From Clostridia bacterium (GTDB lineage: Bacteria > Bacillota > Clostridia > Lachnospirales > Lachnospiraceae), in assembly GCA_910575625.1 (NCBI GenBank), contig CAJTFD010000002.1, positions 1 to 64,000 of the forward strand: 64,000 bases of DNA, given 5' to 3'. Below are positions 15,154 to 24,367 of this stretch, piece by piece. Positions within the stretch are counted from its first letter, which is position 1. Every line of letters begins with the position of its first letter. Both the position numbers and the translations under genes were made by a program. The notes under the pieces were generated by a model, which worked only from the letters and a program-made list of their open reading frames with translations, had not been told where the DNA came from and did no database searches.

Positions 15154-16170
15154 ATGAAGAAAAAGTATTTATTGCTTATCGGCATACTGGCGGTCTGCTG
15201 TATGCTGGGGGGATGCAAGAAAAAGAAAGATGCTGACAAGGTTTCTACTTCCGAAGAGCCTACGATAATCACAAAAGAAAACAGCGTGTCCGGTCAGGTA
15301 GTCGAGATGCAGCAGGGCAGTGGGATAGATAAGAGTAAGATCACCAACATAATGGGGACGAAGACAGATACAGCCAGTGACCTGGTGGTCACCAACCTGA
15401 CAGGGGCTGAGATCAGTGCCTTTTATGCCAGACCTTCAGAGGAGGAGGACTGGGGTGATGATCAGATACAGGGGAAATTCACGCTGAAAAATAACGATAG
15501 GGCGCTGTATTATTATGAAAAGGATGCGTCGATGTATGACTTGATGGTCTCTTTCGCGGACGGGACGGACGATTGCTTTTTCAGGGAGCTGACTTTGAGC
15601 GATATCCAAGAGCTCTCCCTGAACATAGACGACGGCGTGCCCTATGTGAAATACCAGAGCCTGTCCACGAAACAGCAGGTGTCCACTTTATCCGCGGCCA
15701 GGAAACGGATGGGGCTGCCGGATGTGGGGACCAGCGGGAATGGGCTCAGCGGCTCTTCCAGCCAGTCGTCAGGGACGAAGAACCGCACGGGCACAAATAC
15801 CAATGGGAGCTCGGGGACAGGGAATGGTGCATCGGTGGCTGACCAGCCTGCAGATGATATCAATAATATAGATGATGGGTCAGGGACAACGGCCACGGAG
15901 CCGGAGCCGACCCAGGCGGCAGATCCCGGGGATGAGGGCACGGATGTCCCGCCGGGAATGGACGGCCAGGGACAGACCATGCGCGATACGGCCCAGGGCT
16001 ATGTGGGACAGGACATGGACAACTTGGTCGGGGAGGTCGGTGCCGCGAATGCCACGGAATACGGCACGGATGACGCGGGAGATACGGTCGTCTACCACTA
16101 TTATGATGGTTTTACAGTCTCCACTACGGAGGGTGATGATGGGGAACAGACAGTCACAGGGATATGGTAA
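15154..16170 (+). CDS. Secreted lipoprotein of unknown function
   Basis: 338 aa from the ATG at 15154, preceded by GGAGG with an 8-base gap; the longer frame to 15064 lacks a site. It has a lipoprotein signal with lipobox LGGC (Cys21). Residues ~60-190 form a soluble domain (VVTNLTGAEISAFYARPSE, ALYYYEKDASMYDLMV, REL-TLSDIQELSL). A Ser/Gly/Thr/Asn-rich linker (~195-265) follows. The last ~70 residues (MRDTAQGYVGQDMDNLVGEV...YHYYDGFTV) look like a second small globular domain. Family not recognised. It is surface-anchored, 25 bases upstream of pyrH. Confidence 0.72.
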   Translation: MKKKYLLLIGILAVCCMLGGCKKKKDADKVSTSEEPTIITKENSVSGQVVEMQQGSGIDKSKITNIMGTKTDTASDLVVTNLTGAEISAFYARPSEEEDWGDDQIQGKFTLKNNDRALYYYEKDASMYDLMVSFADGTDDCFFRELTLSDIQELSLNIDDGVPYVKYQSLSTKQQVSTLSAARKRMGLPDVGTSGNGLSGSSSQSSGTKNRTGTNTNGSSGTGNGASVADQPADDINNIDDGSGTTATEPEPTQAADPGDEGTDVPPGMDGQGQTMRDTAQGYVGQDMDNLVGEVGAANATEYGTDDAGDTVVYHYYDGFTVSTTEGDDGEQTVTGIW

Positions 16171-16195
16171 CATATAGAAATGGAAAGGGTAAAGG

Positions 16196-16891
16196 ATGGA
16201 GAGGGTATTACTTAAGCTGAGCGGTGAAGCGCTGGCGGGAGAGAAAAAGACAGGGTTTGATGAGGGTATCGTCGCAGAGGTAGCCAGACAGATCAAGGAA
16301 GTCACGGATGGCGGCGTCCAGGTGGGCGTTGTCATCGGCGGGGGGAATTTCTGGAGAGGAAGGTCGGGCGGGGCTATCGACCGGACAAAAGCAGACCAGA
16401 TCGGGATGATGGCCACGGTCATGAACGCGATCTATGTGTCGGAGATGTGCCGCCATACCGGGCTGGAGACGGAGGTGTTCACACCGTTTGCCTGCGGGGC
16501 TTTTACAAAACTGTTTTCCAAGGACGAGGCAGTGCGGTGCCTGGAAGCAGGTAAAGTGACATTTTTTGCCGGGGGTACAGGACATCCCTATTTTTCTACG
16601 GACACCACGGCGGTGCTGCGGGCCGTCGAGATCGGTGCAGAGGCCATCTTGTTGGCAAAGGCGGTGGACGGGGTTTACGACAGCGATCCGAAGGAAAATC
16701 CGGATGCTGTGCGCTATGATGAGATACACATCCAGGAGGTGATCCACAAGCAGTTGGCTGTGGTGGATCTGACCGCTTCGATCATGTGTATGGAAAACCG
16801 TATGCCTATGCTGGTGTTTGGATTGAATGAGAAGGACAGCATCATCCACACGGCGCAGGGGAAACTGCATGGCACTAAGGTATCGGTATAG
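16196..16891 (+). CDS. pyrH: UMP kinase
   Basis: 231 aa, usual length. It phosphorylates UMP to UDP with ATP in pyrimidine nucleotide synthesis (amino-acid kinase fold, hexameric). Motifs: VLLKLSGEAL at the N-terminus, VGVVIGGGNFWRG, FFAGGTGHPYFSTDTTAVLRA, and AKAVDGVYDSDPKENPDA. It starts pyrH-frr, a conserved pair in bacteria, here followed by uppS-cdsA-dxr-rseP. A weak AAAGG site precedes the ATG. Confidence 0.97.
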   Translation: MERVLLKLSGEALAGEKKTGFDEGIVAEVARQIKEVTDGGVQVGVVIGGGNFWRGRSGGAIDRTKADQIGMMATVMNAIYVSEMCRHTGLETEVFTPFACGAFTKLFSKDEAVRCLEAGKVTFFAGGTGHPYFSTDTTAVLRAVEIGAEAILLAKAVDGVYDSDPKENPDAVRYDEIHIQEVIHKQLAVVDLTASIMCMENRMPMLVFGLNEKDSIIHTAQGKLHGTKVSV

Positions 16892-16947
16892 AGAGGCTTT
16901 TTTATAGAAAAAAACTCGTATGAAAAAATCTGAGGGAGAATGACAAG

Positions 16948-17499
16948 ATGGATGAGAGAATTCAAAAGTATGATGAGAAGATGACGAAGACGCTCAACAA
17001 CCTGGAATCGGAATACGCATCGATCCGTGCAGGGCGGGCGAACCCGCGGGTACTGGACCGGCTGAGTGTTGATTATTACGGTGCGCCCACGCCGATCCAG
17101 CAGGTGGCCAACGTCAGCGTACCAGAGGCGCGGATGATCCAGATCCAGCCGTGGGAGCCGGATATGGTCAAGAAGATCGAGAAAGCGATCCAGACATCCG
17201 ACCTGGGGATCAACCCGACAAATGACGGGAAGGTGATCCGTCTGGTGTTCCCGGAACTGACGGAGGAGCGCAGGAAAGAGCTGGTCAAAGATATCAAGAA
17301 ACGTGGGGAGGCTGCGAAGGTCGCACTCCGGAATATCCGCCGGGACGCCAACGATACCCTGAAGAAAATGGGCAAAGGGGACGTGTCGGAAGATGAGATC
17401 AAGGAGCTGGAAGACAAAGTGCAGAAGATGACAGATCAATATGTGAAAAAAGTGGACGCTGCTGTGGAAGATAAATCCAAGGAGATCTTGACAGTATAG
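16948..17499 (+). CDS. frr: Ribosome recycling factor
   Basis: 183 aa, matching the family length (~185). With EF-G it splits the post-termination ribosome. Conserved segments: LESEYASIRAGRANPRVLDRL, VDYYGAPTPIQQVANVSVPEARMI, DLGINPTNDGKVIRLVFPELTEERRKELVK. GAGGGAGAATGACAAG lies upstream. A strong terminator follows within 35 bases, so downstream envelope genes may need another promoter or read-through. Confidence 0.97.
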   Translation: MDERIQKYDEKMTKTLNNLESEYASIRAGRANPRVLDRLSVDYYGAPTPIQQVANVSVPEARMIQIQPWEPDMVKKIEKAIQTSDLGINPTNDGKVIRLVFPELTEERRKELVKDIKKRGEAAKVALRNIRRDANDTLKKMGKGDVSEDEIKELEDKVQKMTDQYVKKVDAAVEDKSKEILTV

Positions 17500-17529
17500 C
17501 AGGACGCAGATGGATCCGACAGATAGCAG

Positions 17530-17552
17530 GGGGCCTTGTGAGGCCCCTTTTT
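17530..17552 (+). terminator. Intrinsic terminator between frr and uppS
   Basis: A GGGGCCT / AGGCCCC stem with a TGTG loop is followed by T5. It would separate or attenuate pyrH-frr from uppS onward. Confidence 0.88.
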
Positions 17553-17582
17553 CTGGATTGCAGCGGTAGAGAGGAGAGATAT

Positions 17583-18299
17583 ATGGATGTACCCAGGCAT
17601 ATCGCCATCATCTTAGACGGCAATGGCAGGTGGGCCAAGAAGCGGGGGATGCCCAGAGGGTATGGGCATGTGAAAGGCTGTGAAAACTTGGAGAAGATCT
17701 GTGAGTACGCGAGCGAACTGGGGGTGCGTTACCTGACAGTCTTTGCTTTTTCCACGGAGAACTGGAAGCGGTCCAGGGATGAGGTGGAGGGGCTGATGAA
17801 GCTTTTTAGGGATTATCTGAAGAAATGTATTAAGTTGTCGAAGAAATGGAAGATGAGGATGCGGGTGATCGGTGAGATCTCCGCGTTCGACCAGGATATC
17901 CAGGACAGCGTGCGAAAGCTGGAGGATTTTTCCAGCCAGTTCGATGAATTGCATTTTCAGCTGGCTCTGAATTACGGGAGCAGGGATGAGATCATCCGGG
18001 GGGTCAGGCGTATGCTGGCGGAGTGCCAGGCGGGGGAACTCTCGCCAAAGGATATGACGGAGGAGCGTTTCGGGGAGTACCTGGACACGGCGGGACTTCC
18101 GGATCCGGACCTTCTGATCCGCACCAGCGGGGAACAACGGCTGTCGAATTTCCTTTTGTGGCAGCTGGCCTACACGGAGTTTTATTTTACAGATGTCCAC
18201 TGGCCGGATTTTGACAGGGAGGAATTGGTCAGGGCTATCGAGCAATATAATAAGAGAGACAGAAGGTACGGGGGCGTCAAGGAGGAGAGAAATGTTTAG
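17583..18299 (+). CDS. uppS: Isoprenyl (undecaprenyl) diphosphate synthase
   Basis: 238 aa from the ATG at 17583, with GAGGAGA upstream; the earlier in-frame ATG at 17538 lies in the terminator. It adds isopentenyl units in cis to farnesyl diphosphate, giving the C55 carrier lipid for wall synthesis. Motifs: HIAIILDGNGRWAKKRG (catalytic D12), TVFAFSTENWKRS, and DLLIRTSGEQRLSNFLLWQLAYTEFYF near the C-terminus. It overlaps cdsA by 8 bases. Confidence 0.97.
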   Translation: MDVPRHIAIILDGNGRWAKKRGMPRGYGHVKGCENLEKICEYASELGVRYLTVFAFSTENWKRSRDEVEGLMKLFRDYLKKCIKLSKKWKMRMRVIGEISAFDQDIQDSVRKLEDFSSQFDELHFQLALNYGSRDEIIRGVRRMLAECQAGELSPKDMTEERFGEYLDTAGLPDPDLLIRTSGEQRLSNFLLWQLAYTEFYFTDVHWPDFDREELVRAIEQYNKRDRRYGGVKEERNV

Positions 18300-19089
18300 G
18301 ACGCGGCTGCTCAGCGGGATCGTGTTGGTGTTGGCGGTCTTTCTTGTCATATCCCAGGGCGGGATCCTCCTATACGGAGTGCTGGCCCTGGTTTCTCTGA
18401 TCGGGATGCGGGAATTTTATAAGGCGATGCAGGTCTCGCAAGTCTCAGAAAATGGGATGGGGATCTTGGAACTGGCGGGCTATGTTGGGGCATTGTTGTA
18501 TGAGGCGGCCCTCTGGTCTGGGATACAAAAGTTCGGCCTGGCTGCGGTGCTGGCCGCACTGGCCCTGCTGATGTCGGTCTATGTCTTTACTTATCCGAAG
18601 TACCAGGCCGGGCAAGTGATGGCCGCTTTTTTTGGGATGGTCTATGTGACGGTCATGCTCTCCTGCATCTACCTGACACGCCAGCTGGAGGGCGGTTTTT
18701 ACCACGTGTGGCTGATCTTCCTGTGCTCCTGGGGATGTGATACCTGCGCGTACTGTGTGGGTGTATTGTTCGGAAAGCATAAGATGGCCCCAGTGCTCAG
18801 CCCAAAGAAATCCGTCGAGGGCGCGGTGGGCGGAGTGGCGGGCGCTGCCCTTTTAGGAGTCCTCTACGCGTACCTGACAAAAGGCGGCATGGCGGGTTAT
18901 GCCCTGATCTGCGCGGTGGGTGCGCTCTGGTCCATGGTGGGGGATCTGGCGGCCTCGGCTGTCAAACGGCAGACGGGGATCAAGGATTACGGGAAACTGA
19001 TCCCTGGACACGGCGGGATCCTGGACCGGTTCGACAGTGTGATCTTTACTGCGCCGGTCATATATTTCTTGGTTGTATGGATGGCATGA
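18292..19089 (+). CDS. cdsA: Phosphatidate cytidylyltransferase
   Basis: 265 aa from the ATG at 18292, which overlaps the uppS stop and is served by GGAGGAGAG. An integral membrane enzyme making CDP-diacylglycerol from phosphatidate and CTP. It is hydrophobic throughout, with the C-terminal CDP-DAG synthase signature region SVKRQTGIKDYGKLIPGHGGILDRFDS and upstream SPKKSVEGAVGG. It lies in the uppS-cdsA-dxr-rseP envelope-lipid operon. Confidence 0.96.
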   Translation: MFRTRLLSGIVLVLAVFLVISQGGILLYGVLALVSLIGMREFYKAMQVSQVSENGMGILELAGYVGALLYEAALWSGIQKFGLAAVLAALALLMSVYVFTYPKYQAGQVMAAFFGMVYVTVMLSCIYLTRQLEGGFYHVWLIFLCSWGCDTCAYCVGVLFGKHKMAPVLSPKKSVEGAVGGVAGAALLGVLYAYLTKGGMAGYALICAVGALWSMVGDLAASAVKRQTGIKDYGKLIPGHGGILDRFDSVIFTAPVIYFLVVWMA

Positions 19090-19102
19090 GAAGGGGATAC
19101 TT

Positions 19103-20245
19103 ATGAAGAAGATTGGGATTTTAGGCTCGACGGGTTCCATTGGGACACAGACTCTGGAGGTGGTCCGGGACAACGACGATATCCAGGTAGCGGGACTGGC
19201 GGCGGGGTCGAATATTGAGCTGTTGGAAAAACAGATCCGGGAATTTAAGCCGGAGATGGTGTCCGTCATGGATGAGGCGGGGGCAAAAGACCTGGCTGTG
19301 CGCATACGGGACACTACGACGAGAGTGTCTATGGGCATGGACGGGATGCTGGAACTGGCGGCTCTCGCGGACATGGAGATGCTGGTGACGGCCGTGGTGG
19401 GCATGATCGGGATCCGGCCCACGATGGAGGCCATACGGGCCGGGAAAGACATTGCATTGGCGAATAAAGAGACGCTGGTGACCGCCGGGCATCTGATCAT
19501 GCCCTTGGCAAGGGAGATGGGTGTATCCATCTTTCCTGTGGACAGCGAACACAGCGCGATCTTCCAGTGTCTGCGCAAAGAAGGGATCCGCATGTGCACG
19601 AGGATCCTACTGACTGCATCCGGCGGGCCTTTCCGTGGATATGACAGGGAAAGGCTGGCAAAAGTCACTCTGGAAGATACGCTGAAACATCCGAATTGGG
19701 TCATGGGGCAGAAGATCACGGTAGATTCGGCCACGCTGGTGAATAAAGGGCTGGAGGTCATGGAGGCCTGCTGGCTGTTCGGGGTGGGCCTGGACCAGGT
19801 GGAGGTGGTGGTGCAGCCCCAGAGCGTGATCCACTCAATGGTGGAATTTGAGGACGGGGCCGTGATGGCGCAGCTGGGCACACCGGATATGAAACTGCCG
19901 ATCCAGTATGCGCTCTGTTATCCGCAGAGGCGGTTTCTGCCGGGGAGACGGTTGGATTTTACAACGTTAGGCTCCCTGTCTTTTGGAGCGCCGGACATGG
20001 ATACATTCCAGGGATTACCCCTGGCGCTGGAAGCGGCCAGGACGGGCGGAAGCATGCCGACGGTGTTCAACGCGGCCAACGAATGTGCCGTCCGTAAATT
20101 TTTGCAAAAGGAGATCCGTTTTCTGGATATCTATGACATGATCCGCAGCGCCATGGAGCGGCACCAGGTACAGGAAGCTCCTTCCCTGGATGAGATCCTC
20201 GCGGCTGAGGCAGATACAGATCAATGGTTGGAAAGCAGGTGGTGA
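19103..20245 (+). CDS. dxr: 1-deoxy-D-xylulose-5-phosphate reductoisomerase
   Basis: 380 aa, start at 19103 behind GAGAAGGGGATACTT. It converts DXP to MEP with NADPH, the second step of the MEP isoprenoid pathway. The NADPH loop GSTGSIG is at residues 8-14; ALANKETLVTAGHLI, PVDSEHSAIFQCL (metal-binding region), ASGGPFRG, HPNWVMGQKITVDSATLVNKGLE and NAANECAV follow. ispG, a later step of the same pathway, is 8 kb downstream. Confidence 0.97.
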   Translation: MKKIGILGSTGSIGTQTLEVVRDNDDIQVAGLAAGSNIELLEKQIREFKPEMVSVMDEAGAKDLAVRIRDTTTRVSMGMDGMLELAALADMEMLVTAVVGMIGIRPTMEAIRAGKDIALANKETLVTAGHLIMPLAREMGVSIFPVDSEHSAIFQCLRKEGIRMCTRILLTASGGPFRGYDRERLAKVTLEDTLKHPNWVMGQKITVDSATLVNKGLEVMEACWLFGVGLDQVEVVVQPQSVIHSMVEFEDGAVMAQLGTPDMKLPIQYALCYPQRRFLPGRRLDFTTLGSLSFGAPDMDTFQGLPLALEAARTGGSMPTVFNAANECAVRKFLQKEIRFLDIYDMIRSAMERHQVQEAPSLDEILAAEADTDQWLESRW

Positions 20246-20246
20246 T

Positions 20247-21530
20247 TTGAAGATTCTCATTGCGGTTATCATATTCAGTGTCTTGGTGCTGTTCCATGAG
20301 CTGGGGCATTTCCTGCTGGCGAAGAAAAACGGCATCGTGGTCCAGCAGTTTTCCCTGGGGATGGGGCCCACGCTGATCAGCACGCAGAAGGGGGAGACCG
20401 AGTATTGCCTGAAACTTTTGCCCTTGGGCGGTTCCTGCATGATGCTGGGGGAGGATGAGGACAGTGAGGCCCTGGGGTCTTTTAATTCGGCCTCTGTGTG
20501 GGGACGGATCGCGGTGATCGCGGCGGGTCCGGTCTTTAACTTTATCATGGCCTTTGTCCTGTCAGTGATCATCGTGGCCATGATGGGGTATGTGCCCTCC
20601 CGGGTGACGAGTGTGCCTGAGGATTCGCCGGCGTATGAGGCTGGGCTGCGGGGCGGCGAGCAGATCATGGAGTTCCAGGGGTATTCGATCGATGTCGGCC
20701 AGGATCTGAGCATCTGGCTCGCTTTGAATGAGCTGGAGGGCGCGCCCATCGAGATGGTCGTGAAACAGGATGGAGAGAAGAGGAAGATCGTCTATCAGCC
20801 TGATACACAGGAAAGATATCTCATGGGTTTTAACCGGGCAGATACGGAGAAACTGGAGGTGGCTTCTCTGATGAAGGGGATGCCGCTGGAAAAGTCTGGG
20901 ATAGAGGCGGGTGACGTGATCACAAAGATCAACGGGACGGTCATCGATACACAGGAGGATTATGAGGCGTATATCCAGGAACATCCTCTGGGTGATGAGC
21001 CCCTTGCGATCACCTATGAGCATAAAGGTGTGGAAAAGGAGACCACGGTGACGCCGGCGAGTCATACACAGGTGATCCTGGGCTTTGGCTATAATGTGGG
21101 GCGTGAGAGGGCTTCCTCCTGGGGAGTGCTCAAATATGCTGCTTATGAGGTGAAATATTGGATCCGGACGACGGTGATGAGTCTTGCAAAATTACTTACC
21201 GGACAATTTGGGATCAACGACCTGTCTGGACCGGTGGGCGTAGTGGATGTGATCGGGGATACCTATGAGGCGGCAAAACCGGAGGGCAGCAGGATACTTT
21301 GGGCCAGTATGCTCAATATCGCGGTGCTCTTGTCTGCAAACCTGGGCGTGATGAACTTGCTCCCGATCCCGGCGTTGGATGGGGGACGTCTGATCTTTCT
21401 GATCCTGGAGGCTATACGGAGAAAACCGGTCAACCGGCAGGCGGAGGCCATGATCCATATGGCGGGGTTTGTGTTGTTGATGGCGTTGATGTTTGTGGTC
21501 ATGTATCATGATATTATGAAATTGTTTTAA
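20247..21530 (+). CDS. rseP: RseP-type site-2 intramembrane zinc metalloprotease
   Basis: 427 aa. I chose a TTG start at 20247, two bases after the dxr stop, because the protein then begins LKILIAVIIFSVLVLFHELGH, the normal N-terminus; the longer ATG frame lies inside dxr. Zinc motif HELGH is at residues 17-21. A PDZ domain spans ~180-260 (EKSGIEAGDVITKINGTVI) and the second motif NLLPIPALDGGRLI lies near 370. It cleaves membrane substrates such as anti-sigma factors or signal-peptide remnants; the substrate is unknown. A strong terminator follows. Confidence 0.95.
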   Translation: MKILIAVIIFSVLVLFHELGHFLLAKKNGIVVQQFSLGMGPTLISTQKGETEYCLKLLPLGGSCMMLGEDEDSEALGSFNSASVWGRIAVIAAGPVFNFIMAFVLSVIIVAMMGYVPSRVTSVPEDSPAYEAGLRGGEQIMEFQGYSIDVGQDLSIWLALNELEGAPIEMVVKQDGEKRKIVYQPDTQERYLMGFNRADTEKLEVASLMKGMPLEKSGIEAGDVITKINGTVIDTQEDYEAYIQEHPLGDEPLAITYEHKGVEKETTVTPASHTQVILGFGYNVGRERASSWGVLKYAAYEVKYWIRTTVMSLAKLLTGQFGINDLSGPVGVVDVIGDTYEAAKPEGSRILWASMLNIAVLLSANLGVMNLLPIPALDGGRLIFLILEAIRRKPVNRQAEAMIHMAGFVLLMALMFVVMYHDIMKLF

Positions 21531-21547
21531 AGGGCAGAGATGATGGC

Positions 21548-21596
21548 GGATCTGTGTGTCAAGCAAGGATCATTTTTTGACAGACAGATCCTTTTT
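21548..21596 (+). terminator. Intrinsic terminator after rseP
   Basis: A 15-base stem (GGATCTGTGTGTCAA with TTGACAGACAGATCC, one mismatch) around a 14-base loop is followed by T5. It ends the uppS-rseP operon. Confidence 0.9.
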
Positions 21597-21707
21597 ATGT
21601 ATAAAGAATATGGGATGATCAGACGAGTTGCATCTGGCAATGGTCCGTCATATAGTGATATAACATCAATTTGATCCGGGCGTATGCGTCCGGGTGGAAA
21701 GGTTTGG

Positions 21708-22976
21708 ATGAATAGAAACAGATATATGCGCACCATGCAGACGGATCAGAGTGATACAGGGAGATTACAGATCAATGTACAGTCTACAGTCAGGAATGTC
21801 CCCATCAAGGATGCCAGGATACGGATCTCATATACAGGAAACCCCACGCAGATCCTTGAGGAGGTGACCACCGATGACTCCGGGCAGAGTCCATCGGTGG
21901 ATCTGCCTGCGCCTCCGTTGGACTATAGTCTGGCACCCAGCGAGATCCAGCCCTATTCCGAGTATACGTTAAATGTCACGGCTCCGGGGTATACCCCTTT
22001 TGACATCAGCGGTGTGGAAGTACTGCCGACGGCGACGGCTCTGCAGGCGGTCTATCTGGAACCTCAGGAGGCGGGGGAGCAGATCGATAACTTGGTGATC
22101 CCGGCCCACACATTATACGGGGACTATCCTCCGAAGATCCCGGAGGAGGAGATCAAGCCCATGGATGAGACTGGGGAGATCGTGCTGAGCCGGGTGGTCG
22201 TGCCGGAATATGTGGTGGTCCATGACGGCGTTCCGTCCGACAGCACGGCTCGGGATTATTATGTGCGGTATAAGGATTATATCAAAAATGTGGCTTGCAG
22301 TGAGATCTATGCCACCTGGCCTGCAGATACCATACGCGCCAATGTGCTGGCGATCATGTCGTTTACGCTGAACCGTGTGTATACAGAATGGTACCGGAAC
22401 AAAGGCTATGATTTCACGATCACTTCATCAACCGCCTTTGACCACAAATGGATCCCGGACAGGAATATTTTTGAGAGCATTTCCCGGATCGTGGATGAAT
22501 TGTTTACAAATTATCTCTCCCGGCCAAATGTCCGCCAGCCCATATTGACGCAGTATTGTGACGGCGAACGGGTGACCTGTCCCAACTGGATGAGTCAGTG
22601 GGGGTCAAAATATTTGGGGGACCAAAATTACTCGGCCATTGAGATCTTGCGTTATTACTATGGGGATTCCATGTATATCAATACAGCGGAGGAGATTTCC
22701 GGTATCCCGGCCTCCTGGCCCAGATATGACCTGGATATCGGTGCGTCCGGACAGAAGGTGACCCAGATGCAGGAACAGTTAAACACCATAGCCCAGGTGT
22801 ACACGGCCATCCCCATGGAGCCGGTGACCGGATATTATGATGAGGCCACCAAAGAGGCGGTGCGTGTTTTCCAGAGGGTTTTTAAACTGCCCCAGTCGGG
22901 GATCGTGGATTATGTGACCTGGTATAAGATCCAGGAGATATATGTGGGAGTTACCAGGATCGCGGAATTGGATTAG
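21708..22976 (+). CDS. SpoIID/LytB-like protein with C-terminal peptidoglycan-binding domain
   Basis: 422 aa from the ATG at 21708 (GGAAAGG upstream). The N-terminal ~130 residues look like a carboxypeptidase-regulatory/beta-sandwich region (RLQINVQSTVRNVPIKDARI ... VEVLPTATALQAVYLEP). Residues ~185-330 resemble SpoIID/LytB (ACSEIYATWPADTIRANVLAIMSFTLNR ... WMSQWGSKYLG ... SAIEILRYYYG). Residues ~345-415 form a PG_binding_1 domain (GASGQKVTQMQEQLN ... TGYYDEATKEAVRVFQ). No signal peptide is evident. A sporulation or cortex role is likely by family, but not proven here. Confidence 0.75.
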   Translation: MNRNRYMRTMQTDQSDTGRLQINVQSTVRNVPIKDARIRISYTGNPTQILEEVTTDDSGQSPSVDLPAPPLDYSLAPSEIQPYSEYTLNVTAPGYTPFDISGVEVLPTATALQAVYLEPQEAGEQIDNLVIPAHTLYGDYPPKIPEEEIKPMDETGEIVLSRVVVPEYVVVHDGVPSDSTARDYYVRYKDYIKNVACSEIYATWPADTIRANVLAIMSFTLNRVYTEWYRNKGYDFTITSSTAFDHKWIPDRNIFESISRIVDELFTNYLSRPNVRQPILTQYCDGERVTCPNWMSQWGSKYLGDQNYSAIEILRYYYGDSMYINTAEEISGIPASWPRYDLDIGASGQKVTQMQEQLNTIAQVYTAIPMEPVTGYYDEATKEAVRVFQRVFKLPQSGIVDYVTWYKIQEIYVGVTRIAELD

Positions 22977-23138
22977 AGCGTGTTTGAAAACCCATTCATG
23001 CCAACTGCAAGCCCCACTTTGCGGCAGATCTGGCCCGCTTTCGGTCAGCGTAGCCCGCTACGCCTTCCTCATTTGGGCCAGATCTTCCACAAATTGTGAC
23101 TTACAGTTGACATAAAGCGGTTTTCAGACATACTCTAG
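22977..23138. repeat. Small interspersed palindromic-end repeat, copy 1
   Basis: About 162 bases, beginning AGCGTGTTTGAAAACC and ending GGTTTTCAGACATACTCTAG, so the ends form an imperfect inverted repeat. The ends and inner blocks (CATTCATGC, AACTGCA, CAGTTG, CATAAAGCGG) recur at 35907-36071; the middle differs. It starts immediately after the stop of the preceding gene. No open frame. It looks like a non-autonomous mobile or REP-like element. Confidence 0.75.
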
Positions 23139-23184
23139 GAAAGGACTGGCGGGGAACGGCAGCATATCGTTATTTCCAAATGTA

Positions 23185-23223
23185 GAAAAGCGTTCATTGG
23201 TTTTCTTCCAACAAACGCTTTTC
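23185..23223. terminator. Stem-loop, probable bidirectional terminator
   Basis: GAAAAGCGTT (23185-23194) pairs exactly with AACGCTTTTC (23214-23223), and inner ATTGG/CCAAC extends the stem. It lies between the repeat and the convergent DUF4179 gene. No long T-tract follows, so termination strength is uncertain. Confidence 0.55.
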
Positions 23224-23284
23224 CGCCTTAATACCTAATTCATTATAAGTACATATATCCCTTACTTTAAAAACTTCTGCCCAC

Positions 23285-24367
23285 TTACTCTACATGGAGT
23301 TCCTTTGTAATGACAGCCCTGTCTGCAACGCTGCTGTTCATTCCTTCCTGTGCCATCTGCGTCCAGTCATCAGGATTGTCAAAAATGTAGACATACAATG
23401 TTTTTATCTCTTTCCCCTGAACAGCAAATACAGCTCTACCTCCCATTTCCATATCTGGGTGGAGCATTTCCCCATCCTGATCAAAGCAAATTGTAGAGCA
23501 GGGTTCTCCTGGTGTTGTCGCATGGACAATTACCTGATACGGAGATGCCACTACATCTTCAAGTGTAATATCCCCTTTTTTCTCACCCACTTCAATTGTT
23601 TTTACATCTGTCGTGTTTATCTCAAACGGAATAGCAATATCCCAACTGCCATCCGTCCAGTGAGATGCCGATATTTCCTCGCCGTCAACCATCCTATCAT
23701 CATCATGGCCAAGACCGTTTACATTTAAGTTCAGTTCGCCGCTGCCTGTATATTTCTCCGCAAGATTTATCTTCAGCATACCTACGAATGTATGGCTGTC
23801 GATCACCTCTCCATCAAATGTATTTTCGAGCCATTCGGGTGAACTTCCATCCACACTCCATGTTCCGTCTATATAAAATCCTGCGGCTGTCCGGTCATCT
23901 GCAACATTCATGCCTGTATAATGTTCCGGAATATGAGTAAAATCTGCATCTTCTGATCCAATATTTACTGTAAGGAATATGGAATATCCATCACAATAGA
24001 CTTCTGATGCAGTCAGTGTGATCCCTTTATCAGATACAGTATAGTCCGATGTATCCAAATTCCCCGCAGGATCCTCATTTGTCAGGACAGTTTTCTTATC
24101 CGTATAGTCTCCGGAATATGTGGCATCATCCTCGACCTTTTCAAAAATCTTTCCGATCAATGGGATCTTTGCTGCAAGTACCGGATCAAAATATCCGAGT
24201 CCACCAATTCCAATAACCACCGCCGCCACTGCAGCAGCCACACATTTTCCTGTTTTTCCGAATTTATTCATTTTATCCTTCCTCCTTCTATGTATCCGGA
24301 TTTCTTTGTCACTTATTTCAGGAGCAAGGGCTTGCTTTAAGATCTGGTCCAATTTTTCATCTGTCAT
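23285..24367 (-). CDS. DUF4179-domain membrane protein, probable anti-sigma partner
   Basis: 360 aa. The N-terminal cytoplasmic segment (~50 residues, TDEKLDQILKQALAPEISD) is followed by one membrane segment (CVAAAVAAVVIGIGGLGYF) and a large extracytoplasmic region beginning PVLAAKIPLIGKIFEKVEDD, typical of DUF4179 proteins. The start overlaps the sigma-factor gene by 11 bases. In such pairs the membrane protein usually restrains the sigma factor until an envelope signal arrives; this is inferred from family and arrangement. The gene is more AT-rich than the flanking housekeeping genes. Confidence 0.82.
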   Translation of the reverse strand: MTDEKLDQILKQALAPEISDKEIRIHRRRKDKMNKFGKTGKCVAAAVAAVVIGIGGLGYFDPVLAAKIPLIGKIFEKVEDDATYSGDYTDKKTVLTNEDPAGNLDTSDYTVSDKGITLTASEVYCDGYSIFLTVNIGSEDADFTHIPEHYTGMNVADDRTAAGFYIDGTWSVDGSSPEWLENTFDGEVIDSHTFVGMLKINLAEKYTGSGELNLNVNGLGHDDDRMVDGEEISASHWTDGSWDIAIPFEINTTDVKTIEVGEKKGDITLEDVVASPYQVIVHATTPGEPCSTICFDQDGEMLHPDMEMGGRAVFAVQGKEIKTLYVYIFDNPDDWTQMAQEGMNSSVADRAVITKELHVE